Assembly (NCBI RefSeq): GCF_029428675.1 | Contig: NZ_JAJNEL010000001.1 | Span: 5,952,001-6,016,000 of the forward strand | Direction: 5' to 3' | Length of the DNA: 64,000 nt | Origin: Streptomyces sp. JH14 | GTDB lineage: Bacteria; Actinomycetota; Actinomycetes; Streptomycetales; Streptomycetaceae | Shown here: positions 40,901-48,071 of the stretch, piece after piece | Numbering within the stretch: position 1 is the stretch's first letter | How the letters are laid out: every line of letters starts with the position of its first letter | Position numbers and translations under genes: made by a program | Notes under the pieces: generated by a model | Seen by the model: only the letters and a program-made list of their open reading frames with translations | Database searches by the model: none | Told to the model about the DNA's origin: nothing

Positions 40901-41079
40901 GTGCCGGTCCCGAACGGCTCGTACGTCGCCTTCAGCGCCTCCCCCACCGGAACCGGTTCACCCGGTGCGTGCCACACCGAGAGGGTGAGGGGGGTGCGGG
41001 CTCCGTACTGGGCAGGGCGGATGAACTGGTGGAGCGCCCGTTCGAGACGGCCCTCCACCAGTGTGCGGTCGTCGTGCAT
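37966..41079 (-). CDS. GH38 alpha-mannosidase
   Basis: This is a 1037-residue cytoplasmic enzyme (no signal peptide) that releases alpha-linked mannose. The zinc site is His259-x-His261-x-Asp263 in GHAHIDSAWLWPLRET. The catalytic nucleophile is Asp373 in WLPDSFGYTAAFPQ, and HQFHDILPGSS supplies the further conserved histidines. The C-terminal half is the beta-sandwich of GH38 (VDIDTEVDWQESEKVLKAAFPL). The start at the ATG 41079 has GAGGAG upstream. No sugar transporter is adjacent. The stop is 5 bp from the shared terminator. Confidence 0.93.
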   Translation of the reverse strand: MHDDRTLVEGRLERALHQFIRPAQYGARTPLTLSVWHAPGEPVPVGEALKATYEPFGTGTEWGSPWSTSWFRLEGTVPGEWTGRRVEVVVDPGFSGQGPGFQAEGMLYDSGGVPLKGVHPRNRHLTVADPAAGGEEVSLLLEAAANPAVLEHGFEPTPLGDVLTAGDRPIYRFASADLAVLNEEVWHLVLDIEVLSELMHELPADRSRRHEILRALEQMLDALDLHDVAGTATAGRAELGEALSRPASASAHRISAAGHAHIDSAWLWPLRETVRKASRTFANVTALAQDYPELVFACSQAQQYAWVRDHQPHIWERIQQAVTDGQWAPVGSMWVESDANMPGGEALARQIVHGKRFFEEELGVETEEIWLPDSFGYTAAFPQLARLAGVKWFLTQKLSWNQSNKMPHHTFWWEGIDGTRVFTHFPPVDTYNAQFHARELAHAEKNFADKGRATRSLVPFGWGDGGGGPTREMLEKARRLRDLEGSPRVEIEKPSAFFAAAEEEYGEQAPVWSGELYLELHRATYTTQAKTKQGNRRSEHLLREAELWATAAALRTPGYRYPYETLDRVWKTVLLHQFHDILPGSSIAWVHREARDTYEQVRAELADLVADAVTALGAAEGLVALNSSPYDRTQVIELDAEASAVLPSGAQAQPLDDGRTAVLARSPGLGAGLLDGSAVPEREAVASRTADGGFVLDNAVLRVTVDRDGLIAAVRDLDAHREVLAPGHRANLLQLHPDHPNHWDAWDIDRHYRRSRTDLTDADSVELIEEGPLRTAVRVVRSFGKSRIVQEIRLAAGSRQVDIDTEVDWQESEKVLKAAFPLDVHAERSTAEIQFGHIHRPTHDNTGWDAARFEICAHRWLRVAEPGYGIAVLNDSTYGHDVTRTAHASGLATTVRLTLLRAPHSPDPETDLGTHRFRYALAPGAEVTDAVREGLALNLPLRAAVAPVVPSLVTTGHPAVTVESVKLAEDRSGDVVVRLYESAGGRAEATLRVGFPVVRAQITDLLERPLHEATADEHGLVLALRPFQILTVRLTPA

Positions 41080-41163
41080 CACGGCTCCTCGGGGTCGGCG
41101 CCTGCGGGTGGGTCCATGGCACCACTTCCCACTCGACGTACGGGGCACCCGTGGCAGGAGGGA

Positions 41164-41553
41164 TCAGCTCAGCCGCAGTGTGCCCGGCGGCGTCCGCTCC
41201 GTGATGATCTCCACCAGGTGGTCGAAGAGCGTGGGGCCCCGGCCGGCCTCGGCCTCGGCCAGGTCGGCTTCGAGGCGGGCACGGTTGGTGGGGTGGACGC
41301 GCGGGAGGGCGGCGCGCAGACGACGCGCGGTCTCCTCGTGCCCCAGGGCGCGGGCGGAGAGCGCGTGGTCGCGCCACTCGATGACGAAGTCGTCGTCGTC
41401 CGGCGTGCCCATGCCGCCGCTCAGACAGTCCGCGAAAGCGTCGAGATTGCGGCCGAAGTAGCCGCCGGGGCCGTTGACCACCTCGCCGATCACCTGCCAG
41501 AACCGCTCCAGGCCGGTGATTTCGGCGCCTTCGATCACATACGTCACGGTCAT
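41164..41553 (-). CDS. Barstar-like ribonuclease inhibitor
   Basis: This is a 129-residue cytoplasmic protein with the barstar fold: AEITGLERFWQVIGEVVNGPGGYFGRNLDAFADCLSGG. The YFGRNLDAFADC segment corresponds to the barnase-contacting helix with its two aspartates. It lies 103 bp downstream of the guanyl-specific RNase gene on the same strand and should protect the producer before export of the enzyme. The C-terminal 30 residues (LEADLAEAEAGRGPTLFDHLVEIITERTP) extend beyond classical barstar (about 90 residues). The start is the ATG at 41553 (MTVTYVIEGAE). Confidence 0.9.
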   Translation of the reverse strand: MTVTYVIEGAEITGLERFWQVIGEVVNGPGGYFGRNLDAFADCLSGGMGTPDDDDFVIEWRDHALSARALGHEETARRLRAALPRVHPTNRARLEADLAEAEAGRGPTLFDHLVEIITERTPPGTLRLS

Positions 41554-41655
41554 GGGCGCAGCGTACAAGGCCCCACTCCGTTGTCGGTCCGGTGATCCGC
41601 GCCGCAGGTGGGGGGCTACGGCGCGGATCGGATCGGGGGTGGTGGAGGGCCGGAC

Positions 41656-42048
41656 TCAGCAGCCGTGGTCGATGAGGTCGAACGTCACGTAGTGGTCGGC
41701 GGTGTAGTAGTCCTCCTGGACCTCTTCACCCGTGACGATCCGCCGCGCACCGCGGGTCGGCGAGCCCGGGGTGATGACCGTGTACTCGTGGTAGTAGCCG
41801 GTGCTTTGGCCGGGCAGCACGCCTTCACGGTTCTGGAAGACGGCGCCGTCCTGTGAGTAGGGGAAGGGGCCGCCCGCCTCGATGAGATCGAGCGTGTCGT
41901 ACGCCTGGGGCGGCAGGTCGGAGTAGCAGATGCTGCCGACCGACGGGGTGGCCGCGGTGGCGGACGTCGCGATCGCTCCGCCGGCGAGGAGGACGGACAG
42001 GAAGGCGGCGACGCCGCCGAGGGTGGTGATCCGTGGGGGGATTCGCAT
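41656..42048 (-). CDS. Secreted guanyl-specific ribonuclease (RNase Sa type)
   Basis: This is a 130-residue exported RNase. A signal peptide (ITTLGGVAAFLSVLLAGGAI to SATA) precedes a mature domain of about 95 residues that matches RNase Sa closely: DLPPQAYDTLDLI, GGPFPYSQDGAVFQNREGVLP, GYYHEYTVITPG. Catalytic Glu88, Arg103 and His119 correspond to Glu54, Arg69 and His85 of RNase Sa, and Cys41/Cys130 to its disulfide. It cleaves RNA after G. The start could be the ATG at 42048 or in-frame ATGs at 42057 and 42075. The barstar gene follows. Confidence 0.95.
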   Translation of the reverse strand: MRIPPRITTLGGVAAFLSVLLAGGAIATSATAATPSVGSICYSDLPPQAYDTLDLIEAGGPFPYSQDGAVFQNREGVLPGQSTGYYHEYTVITPGSPTRGARRIVTGEEVQEDYYTADHYVTFDLIDHGC

Positions 42049-42265
42049 GCCCACCATGATGACGCGCGTAGACATGAGCTCGTCAACGCCAACTCGGGTG
42101 AATTTTTTGGAAGTTAACCGGGTGGACGGAATGTTTCCGCCGCGTTTCCGAGGGGGAGGGCGTACTCGTCCCCGTATGGGCATATTGATGAGTCGACACG
42201 CGTGACGGCCCGCGTGCGGGGCATGCATCCCGGGAGGGTGTTCGACGAGAAAGGGGTGATTCACT

Positions 42266-42682
42266 GTGTACGCGGGGGAAACGATGGAGCGTCGACAGCT
42301 GACTCGAATGCACCGCAGACTGGCTCACACCGATCTGGCGGACATTTCCGAAGTGCGCTGCGCGCTGCGGGAATTCCTGCGATACCGATGGCGGGACGAG
42401 TCGGCCGAAGTGGCGGAGCTCCTGCTGAGCGAGCTGGTGACGAATGCGCTCGTCCACACGCGGCACGGCGCGGTCGTCACGGTGACGGTGGCGCCGACGA
42501 CCCTGCGGGTGGAGGTGCGGGACTTCGTGTCCGGTCTGCCCATGGTGTATGTACCGAACGCCGACGACGGTACACACGGCAGGGGGCTGGTCCTGGTGCA
42601 GAGCCTCGCGGACGCGTGGGGGGTCAAGTCCCACGCACTGGGCAAGGTGGTCTGGTTCGAGCTGGACGGCGGAAGGCCCTGA
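42266..42682 (+). CDS. RsbW-like ATP-binding protein
   Basis: This is a 138-residue single-domain GHKL ATPase of the anti-sigma/serine-kinase kind. The N box is ELLLSELVTNALVHT, the G1-like box VRDFVSGLP (atypical for DxGxG) and the G2 box GTHGRGLVLVQSLADAWGV. Streptomyces have many such proteins, acting as anti-sigma factors or partners of anti-anti-sigma factors. None of these partners is adjacent, so its target is unknown. The GTG at 42266 follows GAGAAAGGGG; an ATG at 42284 is the alternative. Confidence 0.85.
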   Translation: MYAGETMERRQLTRMHRRLAHTDLADISEVRCALREFLRYRWRDESAEVAELLLSELVTNALVHTRHGAVVTVTVAPTTLRVEVRDFVSGLPMVYVPNADDGTHGRGLVLVQSLADAWGVKSHALGKVVWFELDGGRP

Positions 42683-42761
42683 CGTCATCGGGGAGTCCAA
42701 GGACTCCGGAAGCCGGACAGAGCCTTCCGTCTCGTGCTGTACGGGTGCGAAGCGGCGGGTT

Positions 42762-42799
42762 CCTGCGGAACGGTGCCCCGGGGGACGGGGTTCCGCAGG
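42762..42799. terminator. Hairpin between convergent RsbW-like and DUF2637 genes
   Basis: CCTGCGGAAC pairs perfectly with GTTCCGCAGG across an 18-nt GC-rich loop. Confidence 0.65.
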
Positions 42800-42826
42800 G
42801 CGGCGTCCCGCAGGCCGGGCCCTCGG

Positions 42827-43906
42827 TCAGCCGAACTGCTGCTCCAGGTCCTTGAGTTTCTGCTCCAGCGAGTCGAGCCGGGGCAGTGCCTGGGTGTCGT
42901 CCTCGGCGGTGAGATCGACGGTCCTCGGATCATGGGTGCTGCGGTCCGGGGAGCCCTTCGCGCTCGTGCCGTTCACGGCTTGCAGGGAGGGCCGGGGGCG
43001 CAGCGGCAGCTGTCCCGGCTCCGCTATGACGGGCTCCACGACGGACTGCGCGGAGCCCGTCGCCGGGGCGATGGCCGGTGCGTCGACCTGGGCGCCGCCC
43101 CGGCCGACCCGGCCCCAGGCCCGGTTCTGCCGGTTCAGTGCCTTGATGTGGGCCCTGTCCAGCTTCTCCTGGTCCTTCCTGCGGAGACGGTTCTGCTCCT
43201 TCTCCCGCCGGTCCTCGCGTACCTCGTCGACCGCCTCGTCCAGCGTGCGCACGCCTTCCAGCAGCATCAACGACCAGGCGCCGAAGGTCTCCCGGGGTGC
43301 GCGCAGCCACCGCACGATCCGGATCTGCGGCAACGGGCGGGGCACCAGGCCCTGTTCGCGCAGTGCGGCCCGGCGGGTCTGCTTCAGTGCCCGGTCGAAG
43401 AGGACCGCCGCCGAGAGTGACATCCCCGCGAAGAAGTGCGGGGCGCCCGCGTGGTCCATGCCGCGCGGAGCGTGCACCCAGTTGAACCAGGCGGCCGCAC
43501 CGGCGAACGTCCACACCAGCAGTCGTGAGCCGAGCGCGGCGTCACCGTGGCTGGCCTCGCGCACGGCCAGCACGGAGCAGAACATCGCCGCCCCGTCCAG
43601 GCCGAACGGGACGAGGTACTCCCATCCTCCGGAGAGGCTGAGATTCTGCCGGCCGAAGCCGACCAGTCCGTGGAAGGAGAGCGCGGCGGCGACCGCCGCG
43701 CAGCAGAACAGCAGCACGTACGAGGCGGTGGCGTAGAGCGCTTCCTTGCGCCTGCGCCGCTCCTCGCTGCGTTCCCAGGTGTCGTCGGCCGCGGACGGAT
43801 CAGCGGCGCGCTTGCCGCGCGCGACCATCGCCACCGCCGCCATGACCCCCACGAGCAGTACGACGCTCGGAAGGAGCCAGTTCAGCGATATGTCGGTCAG
43901 TCTCAT
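42827..43906 (-). CDS. DUF2637 membrane protein
   Basis: This is a 359-residue protein with an N-terminal membrane anchor (LLPSVVLLVGVMAAVAMVA), a charged loop (WERSEERRRRKEAL) and three to four further membrane segments (ASYVLLFCCAAVAAALSFH, YLVPFGLDGAAMFCSVLAV, LLVWTFAGAAAWFNWVHA, MSLSAAVLFDRALKQ). These match DUF2637, related to the plasmid spread protein SpdB and the chromosomal SpdB-like family. A long cytoplasmic helix (EDRREKEQNRLRRKDQEKLDR) ends in EQKLKDLEQQFG, a likely coiled coil. The start is the ATG at 43906 with AAGGGA upstream. Function is unknown; links to transfer or spore processes are speculative. Confidence 0.82.
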   Translation of the reverse strand: MRLTDISLNWLLPSVVLLVGVMAAVAMVARGKRAADPSAADDTWERSEERRRRKEALYATASYVLLFCCAAVAAALSFHGLVGFGRQNLSLSGGWEYLVPFGLDGAAMFCSVLAVREASHGDAALGSRLLVWTFAGAAAWFNWVHAPRGMDHAGAPHFFAGMSLSAAVLFDRALKQTRRAALREQGLVPRPLPQIRIVRWLRAPRETFGAWSLMLLEGVRTLDEAVDEVREDRREKEQNRLRRKDQEKLDRAHIKALNRQNRAWGRVGRGGAQVDAPAIAPATGSAQSVVEPVIAEPGQLPLRPRPSLQAVNGTSAKGSPDRSTHDPRTVDLTAEDDTQALPRLDSLEQKLKDLEQQFG

Positions 43907-44383
43907 GCGCGGTCCCTTGCATCGCGTTAGGGGTTTCGGGCGCCATAGTGGCGGAAATCCCATCGAGCCCAGGCGGTTTCGGGGCAAGAGAACGCCATCG
44001 GGGTGGCCGCGTGTACGTAAGGTCGCGATCTCCTCGAATGCCCTTACGTGGCGCCCGAGTTGAGTTCGATCCGCGCCACCCCTGTGGGGGTGTGGGTCGG
44101 CTGGGGTATCTCCCACTACACCTACGACCACTTCGCGCAGGTGGCCGCCGACCGGAAGCCGCCCGAGCCGGTTGACATCAATGACCTCCTCAAGGCAACC
44201 GTGACGGTACTGCCCCTGATCAGTGCTGGTGGTGGGACCCGGCGGACCTGCGACCGGGTGTCCCGCTTGCCTGTGCACAAAATACGAGGATATGCTCTTA
44301 TGTGTCGGCCCGGGGCTGCCCCGCCCCGGCGGCCCACCCCCCACCATCCGGCCTTTGGCCGGGAGCTTCGAAGGAGACATGAC
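43907..44383. other. 477-bp region with an open frame and a promoter-like site
   Basis: From GTG at 44048 an open frame runs without a stop into the SnoaL-like gene. Its first 60 codons (APELSSIRATPVGVWVGWG, HFAQVAADRKPPEPVDINDL) have strong third-position G/C bias, as real genes do here, but no family is recognised. Beyond about 44250 the bias fades. TTGCCT (44267-44272) and TATGCT (44291-44296), 18 bp apart, form a good promoter for the gene at 44384. It may contain the remnant of a deleted gene. Confidence 0.45.
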
Positions 44384-44800
44384 ATGCAGAACGCAGGCAA
44401 CGGGGATGTCGACCGTCAGGGCCTCAGCTACTACCCGTGGTGGCTGGACAACCTGGCCGACGACGCCACCCTGGAAGGCGCGGCGATGAACGGCACTGCT
44501 CGCGGCGCCGAGACGGTCCGCTCCATCGTGGTCAAGGCCCGCGAGCTGTACGACCACCAGGACTTCAGCTACGCCGGCGACTTCGGCGACGACGGGTTCC
44601 TCGAGATCTACGACTCCTCGATTCAGGGCGAGCCCCTGAAGGTCGTCGTCACGGTCACCCGCAACGCCGCCGGGCAGGCCCAGGACCTCGCGGTACTGCA
44701 CCGGCCGCGCAACGCGATGCTGCTCTTCTCCCGCCTGATGCACGAGAAGTTCGCCGGCACCCCCGTCGCCGACCACTTCCTCGCCGAGGACGAGTCCTGA
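44384..44800 (+). CDS. NTF2/SnoaL-like protein
   Basis: This is a 138-residue cytoplasmic protein of the NTF2-like alpha+beta barrel kind: WLDNLADDATLEGAAMNGTARGAETVRSIVVKARELYDHQ, then FLEIYDSSIQGEPLKVVVTVTRNAAGQAQDLAVLHRPRNAMLLFSRLM. The fold serves as enzyme, toxin-binding or ligand-binding scaffold, and the role is not deducible. The ATG at 44384 follows GAAGGAG with eight bases spacing, so the longer in-frame extension from 44048 is not needed for translation. Confidence 0.82.
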   Translation: MQNAGNGDVDRQGLSYYPWWLDNLADDATLEGAAMNGTARGAETVRSIVVKARELYDHQDFSYAGDFGDDGFLEIYDSSIQGEPLKVVVTVTRNAAGQAQDLAVLHRPRNAMLLFSRLMHEKFAGTPVADHFLAEDES

Positions 44801-44904
44801 TCAGCGAACCGGGGCGTGCGCCCCGCTACCGGCCTTCCGGCCCCTCCGGGTGTCTCCCGGCCGGTCGCCTTCGGCACGGGGCCGCCGGGCGGGGCGACGG
44901 ACGC

Positions 44905-45030
44905 GTCAGTTTCTCGGACAGTCATTTTCGAGGCACAGGGGCCTTTGACGGCGCGAGGTTCAGCGGCGGCACGGTCGACTTCATCGAGTTCATCGAGGCG
45001 GAGTTCAGCGGCGGCACGGTCGGTTCGGGA
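44905..45030 (+). pseudogene. Pentapeptide-repeat gene fragment
   Basis: About 42 codons encode FSDSHFRGTGAFDGARFSGG then TVDFIEFIEAEFSGGTVG, the A(F/R)xGG-type repeats of Streptomyces pentapeptide-repeat proteins. No plausible start or full-length protein surrounds it. Two copies of TTCAGCGGCGGCACGGTCG 48 bp apart reflect the repeat. This is probably debris of a lost gene. The following 200 bp to the FhuF gene hold only a short unsupported ORF at 45048-45245. Confidence 0.5.
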
Positions 45031-45259
45031 CACGTACCGTCGCGATCATGAGCGCGATGCGCCGCCGTCTTGGCGCCGGTACGGCCATCCCGTCACCGTC
45101 CCTGGCCAGGGAGGAGCAGCCGCGACTGCCGGCGGCCGAACGGATCGACCTCGGCGCACTCCTGGAGGCTCGTGGCGGCGAGCAGTTGGTGCGTGTACGA
45201 AAAGGCCGGCGGATGCTCGGCACCGGAACCGCAATCCCGGACTGAGCCGGCGGCGCGGA

Positions 45260-46108
45260 TCAGACGGTGGGCGTCAGCTTCCGCACCCGCTCGGTGTCGC
45301 AGGTGCGCGGGCAGGTGACGCAGGTGTCCTCGGGCCGCACCGTGTAGAAGAGGCAGCAGCTCGCCCGGTCGCGGGTGGGCAGTGACTCGCCGTTCGGCCC
45401 GGTCAGCTCGCGGAAGCCCGCCGTGCCGACATACGGCTTCGTGGTGCCCGGCAGCAGCGCCTCCAGTTCGGTCATCGCCCGCTGCTCCTCGCCGAGCAGA
45501 TGTGCGATGTACCAGAGGCCTTCGACGACCTCGTCCGTCGCCATGCCCCACAGCGCCCGCTTGCCGCGGCGCATCCGGGGGCCGAAGCCATCGAGCACCG
45601 GGCCGATGTGTTCGGCCACCGCCGCCAGCACCTCGGCCCGCAGCGCGGCCTCGTCGGCCACCACCCTGGCCCCCGGCAGCGCGGCCGCCGGATCGTCCGG
45701 CAGGCAGGCGAACCCCCTTACGCGCACGGCCAGATGGCCCAGGGTGCGCTGGAACGCCACGTCCTCGACGGGGATTTGCGGCACCCGCCGGTGCAGGAAC
45801 CACGGCACCGTCACCAGCAGACACGCCGGCCAGGCGTAACGGTGCAGTCCAAAGCTGGCGACCACATCGGGCCGGGCCTGCTGCCCGTAGTCCCGCAGCA
45901 CCTGCGCGTTGTCCCAGGCGAGGAAGGTGTCCAGTGCGCGGCCGCCGGCCGCGAGCTCGTCCGCCCCCACCCAGCCGGCGCCGGACGGTGCCGGGTCACC
46001 GTCCCCGAGCACCTCGGCACGCAGCCCGGGGAAGACCTCGGCCAGGCGTGTGTACGCGTCCGTCACGGCGGACGCGGTGGTGCCGGGAAGCAGGGCAGGG
46101 AGGGTCAT
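45260..46108 (-). CDS. FhuF-type ferric siderophore reductase ([2Fe-2S])
   Basis: This is a 282-residue cytoplasmic reductase that should release iron from imported ferric siderophores. The C-terminal cluster ligands are the family's Cys-Cys-x10-Cys-x2-Cys: Cys251, Cys252, Cys263 and Cys266 (CCLFYTVRPEDTCVTC), with an extra Cys270. The body contains FGLHRYAWPACLLVTVPWFLHRRVP, typical of this family. The start at the ATG 46108 lies about 30 bp from the iron box, so iron repression is expected. No siderophore cluster is in the window. Confidence 0.88.
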   Translation of the reverse strand: MTLPALLPGTTASAVTDAYTRLAEVFPGLRAEVLGDGDPAPSGAGWVGADELAAGGRALDTFLAWDNAQVLRDYGQQARPDVVASFGLHRYAWPACLLVTVPWFLHRRVPQIPVEDVAFQRTLGHLAVRVRGFACLPDDPAAALPGARVVADEAALRAEVLAAVAEHIGPVLDGFGPRMRRGKRALWGMATDEVVEGLWYIAHLLGEEQRAMTELEALLPGTTKPYVGTAGFRELTGPNGESLPTRDRASCCLFYTVRPEDTCVTCPRTCDTERVRKLTPTV

Positions 46109-46135
46109 GCAGGGACCACCGAATCGCGATCGTTT

Positions 46136-46154
46136 GCAGGTTAGCCTTACCTTA
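46136..46154 (-). promoter_or_regulatory. Iron box (DmdR/IdeR-type operator)
   Basis: GCAGGTTAGCCTTACCTTA matches the 19-bp palindrome TWAGGTWAGSCTWACCTWA at 17 positions. It lies 28 bp upstream of the FhuF-type gene and about 100 bp from the divergent GntR gene. Regulation by an iron-dependent DtxR-family repressor is inferred from established consensus. Confidence 0.85.
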
Positions 46155-46254
46155 CCCGAAGAGATCGATGTTTGAACTGCGGCCCCTTCGGCCTATCGTG
46201 CACAGGAGGCATGGCACAGATGAGCCGGGCCCGCGGCAGGCCGAGGAGGTCGGA

Positions 46255-47040
46255 GTGGAGCAGGGGAGAGCGGGCGAGCAGGTGCGACCGTCGTACCCGT
46301 CGGCCCCGTCCGCGTTCACCCGGCCGGCCGAACCGTCCTCCCGGGTGCCCGGGCAGGCGCACGGCCCCGCGGCCCGCGGCGAGCACACCCACAGCGAACC
46401 CCCCGCCCCCCGCGTCGTGGTGCAGCGGCACTCCGTACGTGGCCAGATCCTGGACGCCCTGCGCGCCGCCCTCGTCGACGGCGAGCTGCTGCCCGGGCAG
46501 GTCTACTCGGCCCCGGCGCTCGGCGCCCGCTTCGGTGTCTCGGCGACCCCGGTCCGTGAGGCGATGCAGCAGCTGGCCGCCGAGGGGGCCGTCGAGGTCG
46601 TACCGAACCGGGGCTTCCGGGTCGCCGAGCACGGCCCGCGCGAGCTGGCCGAGCTGGCCGAGGTGCGGGCCCTGATCGAGGTCCCCGTCATGCTGCGGCT
46701 GGCCCGCACGGTGGAGCAGGCCCGGTGGGCCGCCCTGCGGCCGCTGGCCGAGGCCACGGTCGCGGCCGCGGCGGTGGGCGACCGGGGGAGCTACGCGGAG
46801 TCCGACCGGGCCTTCCACCGGGCGGTCCTCGCGCTCTCCGGCAACCAGCAGCTGGTGATGGTCGCCGACGACCTGCACCGCCGCTCCCAGTGGCCCCAGG
46901 GCAACAGCCGGGTCGCCCACCGGGCCGGGCTTCTCGCCGACGCCGCGGAGCACACCGCGCTGCTCGACGCGCTGATCGCCCAGGACCTGTCCGTCGTGCA
47001 GTCACTGGTACGGGAACATTTCACCGGCGCCGACGGCTGA
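46255..47040 (+). CDS. GntR (FadR subfamily) transcriptional regulator
   Basis: This is a 261-residue regulator. A disordered N-terminus of about 45 residues precedes the winged HTH (VRGQILDALRAALVDGELLPGQVYSAPALGARFGVSATPVREAMQQLAAEGAVEVVPNRGFRV), and a C-terminal FCD all-helical domain follows (FHRAVLALSGNQQLVMVADDLHRRSQ, EHTALLDALIAQDL). It probably binds an organic acid. GTG at 46255 follows GAGGAGG by six bases; a competing out-of-frame ATG at 46211 sits one base from AGGAGG and gives an Arg-rich shadow. Confidence 0.88.
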   Translation: MEQGRAGEQVRPSYPSAPSAFTRPAEPSSRVPGQAHGPAARGEHTHSEPPAPRVVVQRHSVRGQILDALRAALVDGELLPGQVYSAPALGARFGVSATPVREAMQQLAAEGAVEVVPNRGFRVAEHGPRELAELAEVRALIEVPVMLRLARTVEQARWAALRPLAEATVAAAAVGDRGSYAESDRAFHRAVLALSGNQQLVMVADDLHRRSQWPQGNSRVAHRAGLLADAAEHTALLDALIAQDLSVVQSLVREHFTGADG

Positions 47041-47057
47041 CGCGTGGCGGGTCCGCG

Positions 47058-47090
47058 CCCCCGCGGTCGGCCGTGGGCCGGCCGCGGGGG
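47058..47090. terminator. Bidirectional terminator between GntR and TPR-like genes
   Basis: A 15-bp stem with one G-T pair (CCCCCGCGGTCGGCC and partner) has a 3-nt loop and sits between convergent genes. Confidence 0.75.
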
Positions 47091-47098
47091 TCCGGCGG

Positions 47099-47884
47099 TC
47101 AGTTGGCCCCGGCCGTCTCCGGGTCGGGCGGGTTCAAGTGCGGGGCCAGCCACGTCGGTACGCCCCCCAGAAGACGGAAGAGGCGGCCCGCCTCGGCACG
47201 CAGCCGCGATGCCGCGTCCGGTTCCGGCTCGGTGTCCGCGAGGGCGATGAGGGCCGGGGCCGTACCCACCAGGAAGCCCAGCTCCTCCCGTATCCGCAGC
47301 GACTCGGCGAACCCGTGCCTGGCTTCGACCAGTTCGCCCTCGCGCAGCGAGAGCAGGGCGAGGTGGCGCCAGGTCGAGGAGAGCAGCAGCTCGTCGCCCT
47401 GGGCGGTCGCGCCGGCGTGCGCCCTGCGGTACGCGGCCCGGGCGGCCTGCGGCGAGTCGGCGATGTTCTGGGCGATCAGGCCCCGGCGGAAGTCGAGCAG
47501 CGGGCGGCCCGGGGCGGCGGGGGAGAGCAGGGCCGCGGACCGGCCCAGCGCGGCGCGGGCCTCGTCGGCCCGGTCCCGTACCCCGAGCAGGGTCGACGCA
47601 TACGCCAGATGACCGCGCTCGCAGGCCGCGGCCCCGCGCTCGGCGTCGTCGTGCGCGAGTGCCTCGGCGGTGCGCAGGGCGTCCTCGGCGTCGGTCCAGC
47701 CCTGACCGGTGTACAGGCACCGTTCGGTCAGCAGCGCCGTCCGCTGCAGCGCCGCGGCGGGATCGGTGGCGGCGTCGCGTTCGAGCAGGGCAGCGGCGTC
47801 CGTCCAGCAGGCGCGTGACCGCAGCCGCCATACCGCTGTCTGGAGCGGCGGATCGTCATCTGAGGTCGTTCCGGAACCAGACAT
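47099..47884 (-). CDS. TPR-like helical repeat protein
   Basis: This is a 261-residue cytoplasmic protein of Ala-rich helical repeats: RACWTDAAALLERDAATDPAAALQR, GWTDAEDALRTAEALAHDDAER, ADEARAALGRSAALLSP, SPQAARAAYRRAHAGATAQG and GELVEARHGFAESLRIREELG. The spacing of about 35-40 residues fits degenerate tetratricopeptide repeats, probably a binding scaffold. No catalytic motif is visible. I chose the ATG at 47884 (MSGSGTTSDDD) over 23 extra codons upstream. Confidence 0.75.
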   Translation of the reverse strand: MSGSGTTSDDDPPLQTAVWRLRSRACWTDAAALLERDAATDPAAALQRTALLTERCLYTGQGWTDAEDALRTAEALAHDDAERGAAACERGHLAYASTLLGVRDRADEARAALGRSAALLSPAAPGRPLLDFRRGLIAQNIADSPQAARAAYRRAHAGATAQGDELLLSSTWRHLALLSLREGELVEARHGFAESLRIREELGFLVGTAPALIALADTEPEPDAASRLRAEAGRLFRLLGGVPTWLAPHLNPPDPETAGAN

Positions 47885-48071
47885 GGCGGTATACGCCACA
47901 TTGCCCTCCCCGAGCGCGCCATTGAGCTGTTGAGTCTGGGCGCATCTCAGCACGGAATGGCACGCCGGGCCAAGAGGTCAGGTGAATGAATTCACAATCT
48001 TCCGCTCGTGGGGGTGGGCCGTGGCAGCGACTTCCGCCGGCTCTGGCCGCATCGGGGAGTGGCCCGGGAGG

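Noticed and set aside
44161..44220. Minus-strand 18-codon ORF (MSTGSGGFRS) after AGGAGG
   Set aside because: The apparent ribosome site is the complement of codons in a plus-strand frame with strong coding bias; no family or neighbour supports it.
45048..45245. 65-residue plus-strand ORF before the FhuF gene
   Set aside because: No Shine-Dalgarno, no recognisable domain, and it lies in a stretch with gene debris; it has a curious GAGTAIP/GTGTAIP duplication but too little support.
46211..46675. Arg-rich ORF starting one base after AGGAGG
   Set aside because: Spacing is too short for initiation and it is out of frame with the clear GntR protein.
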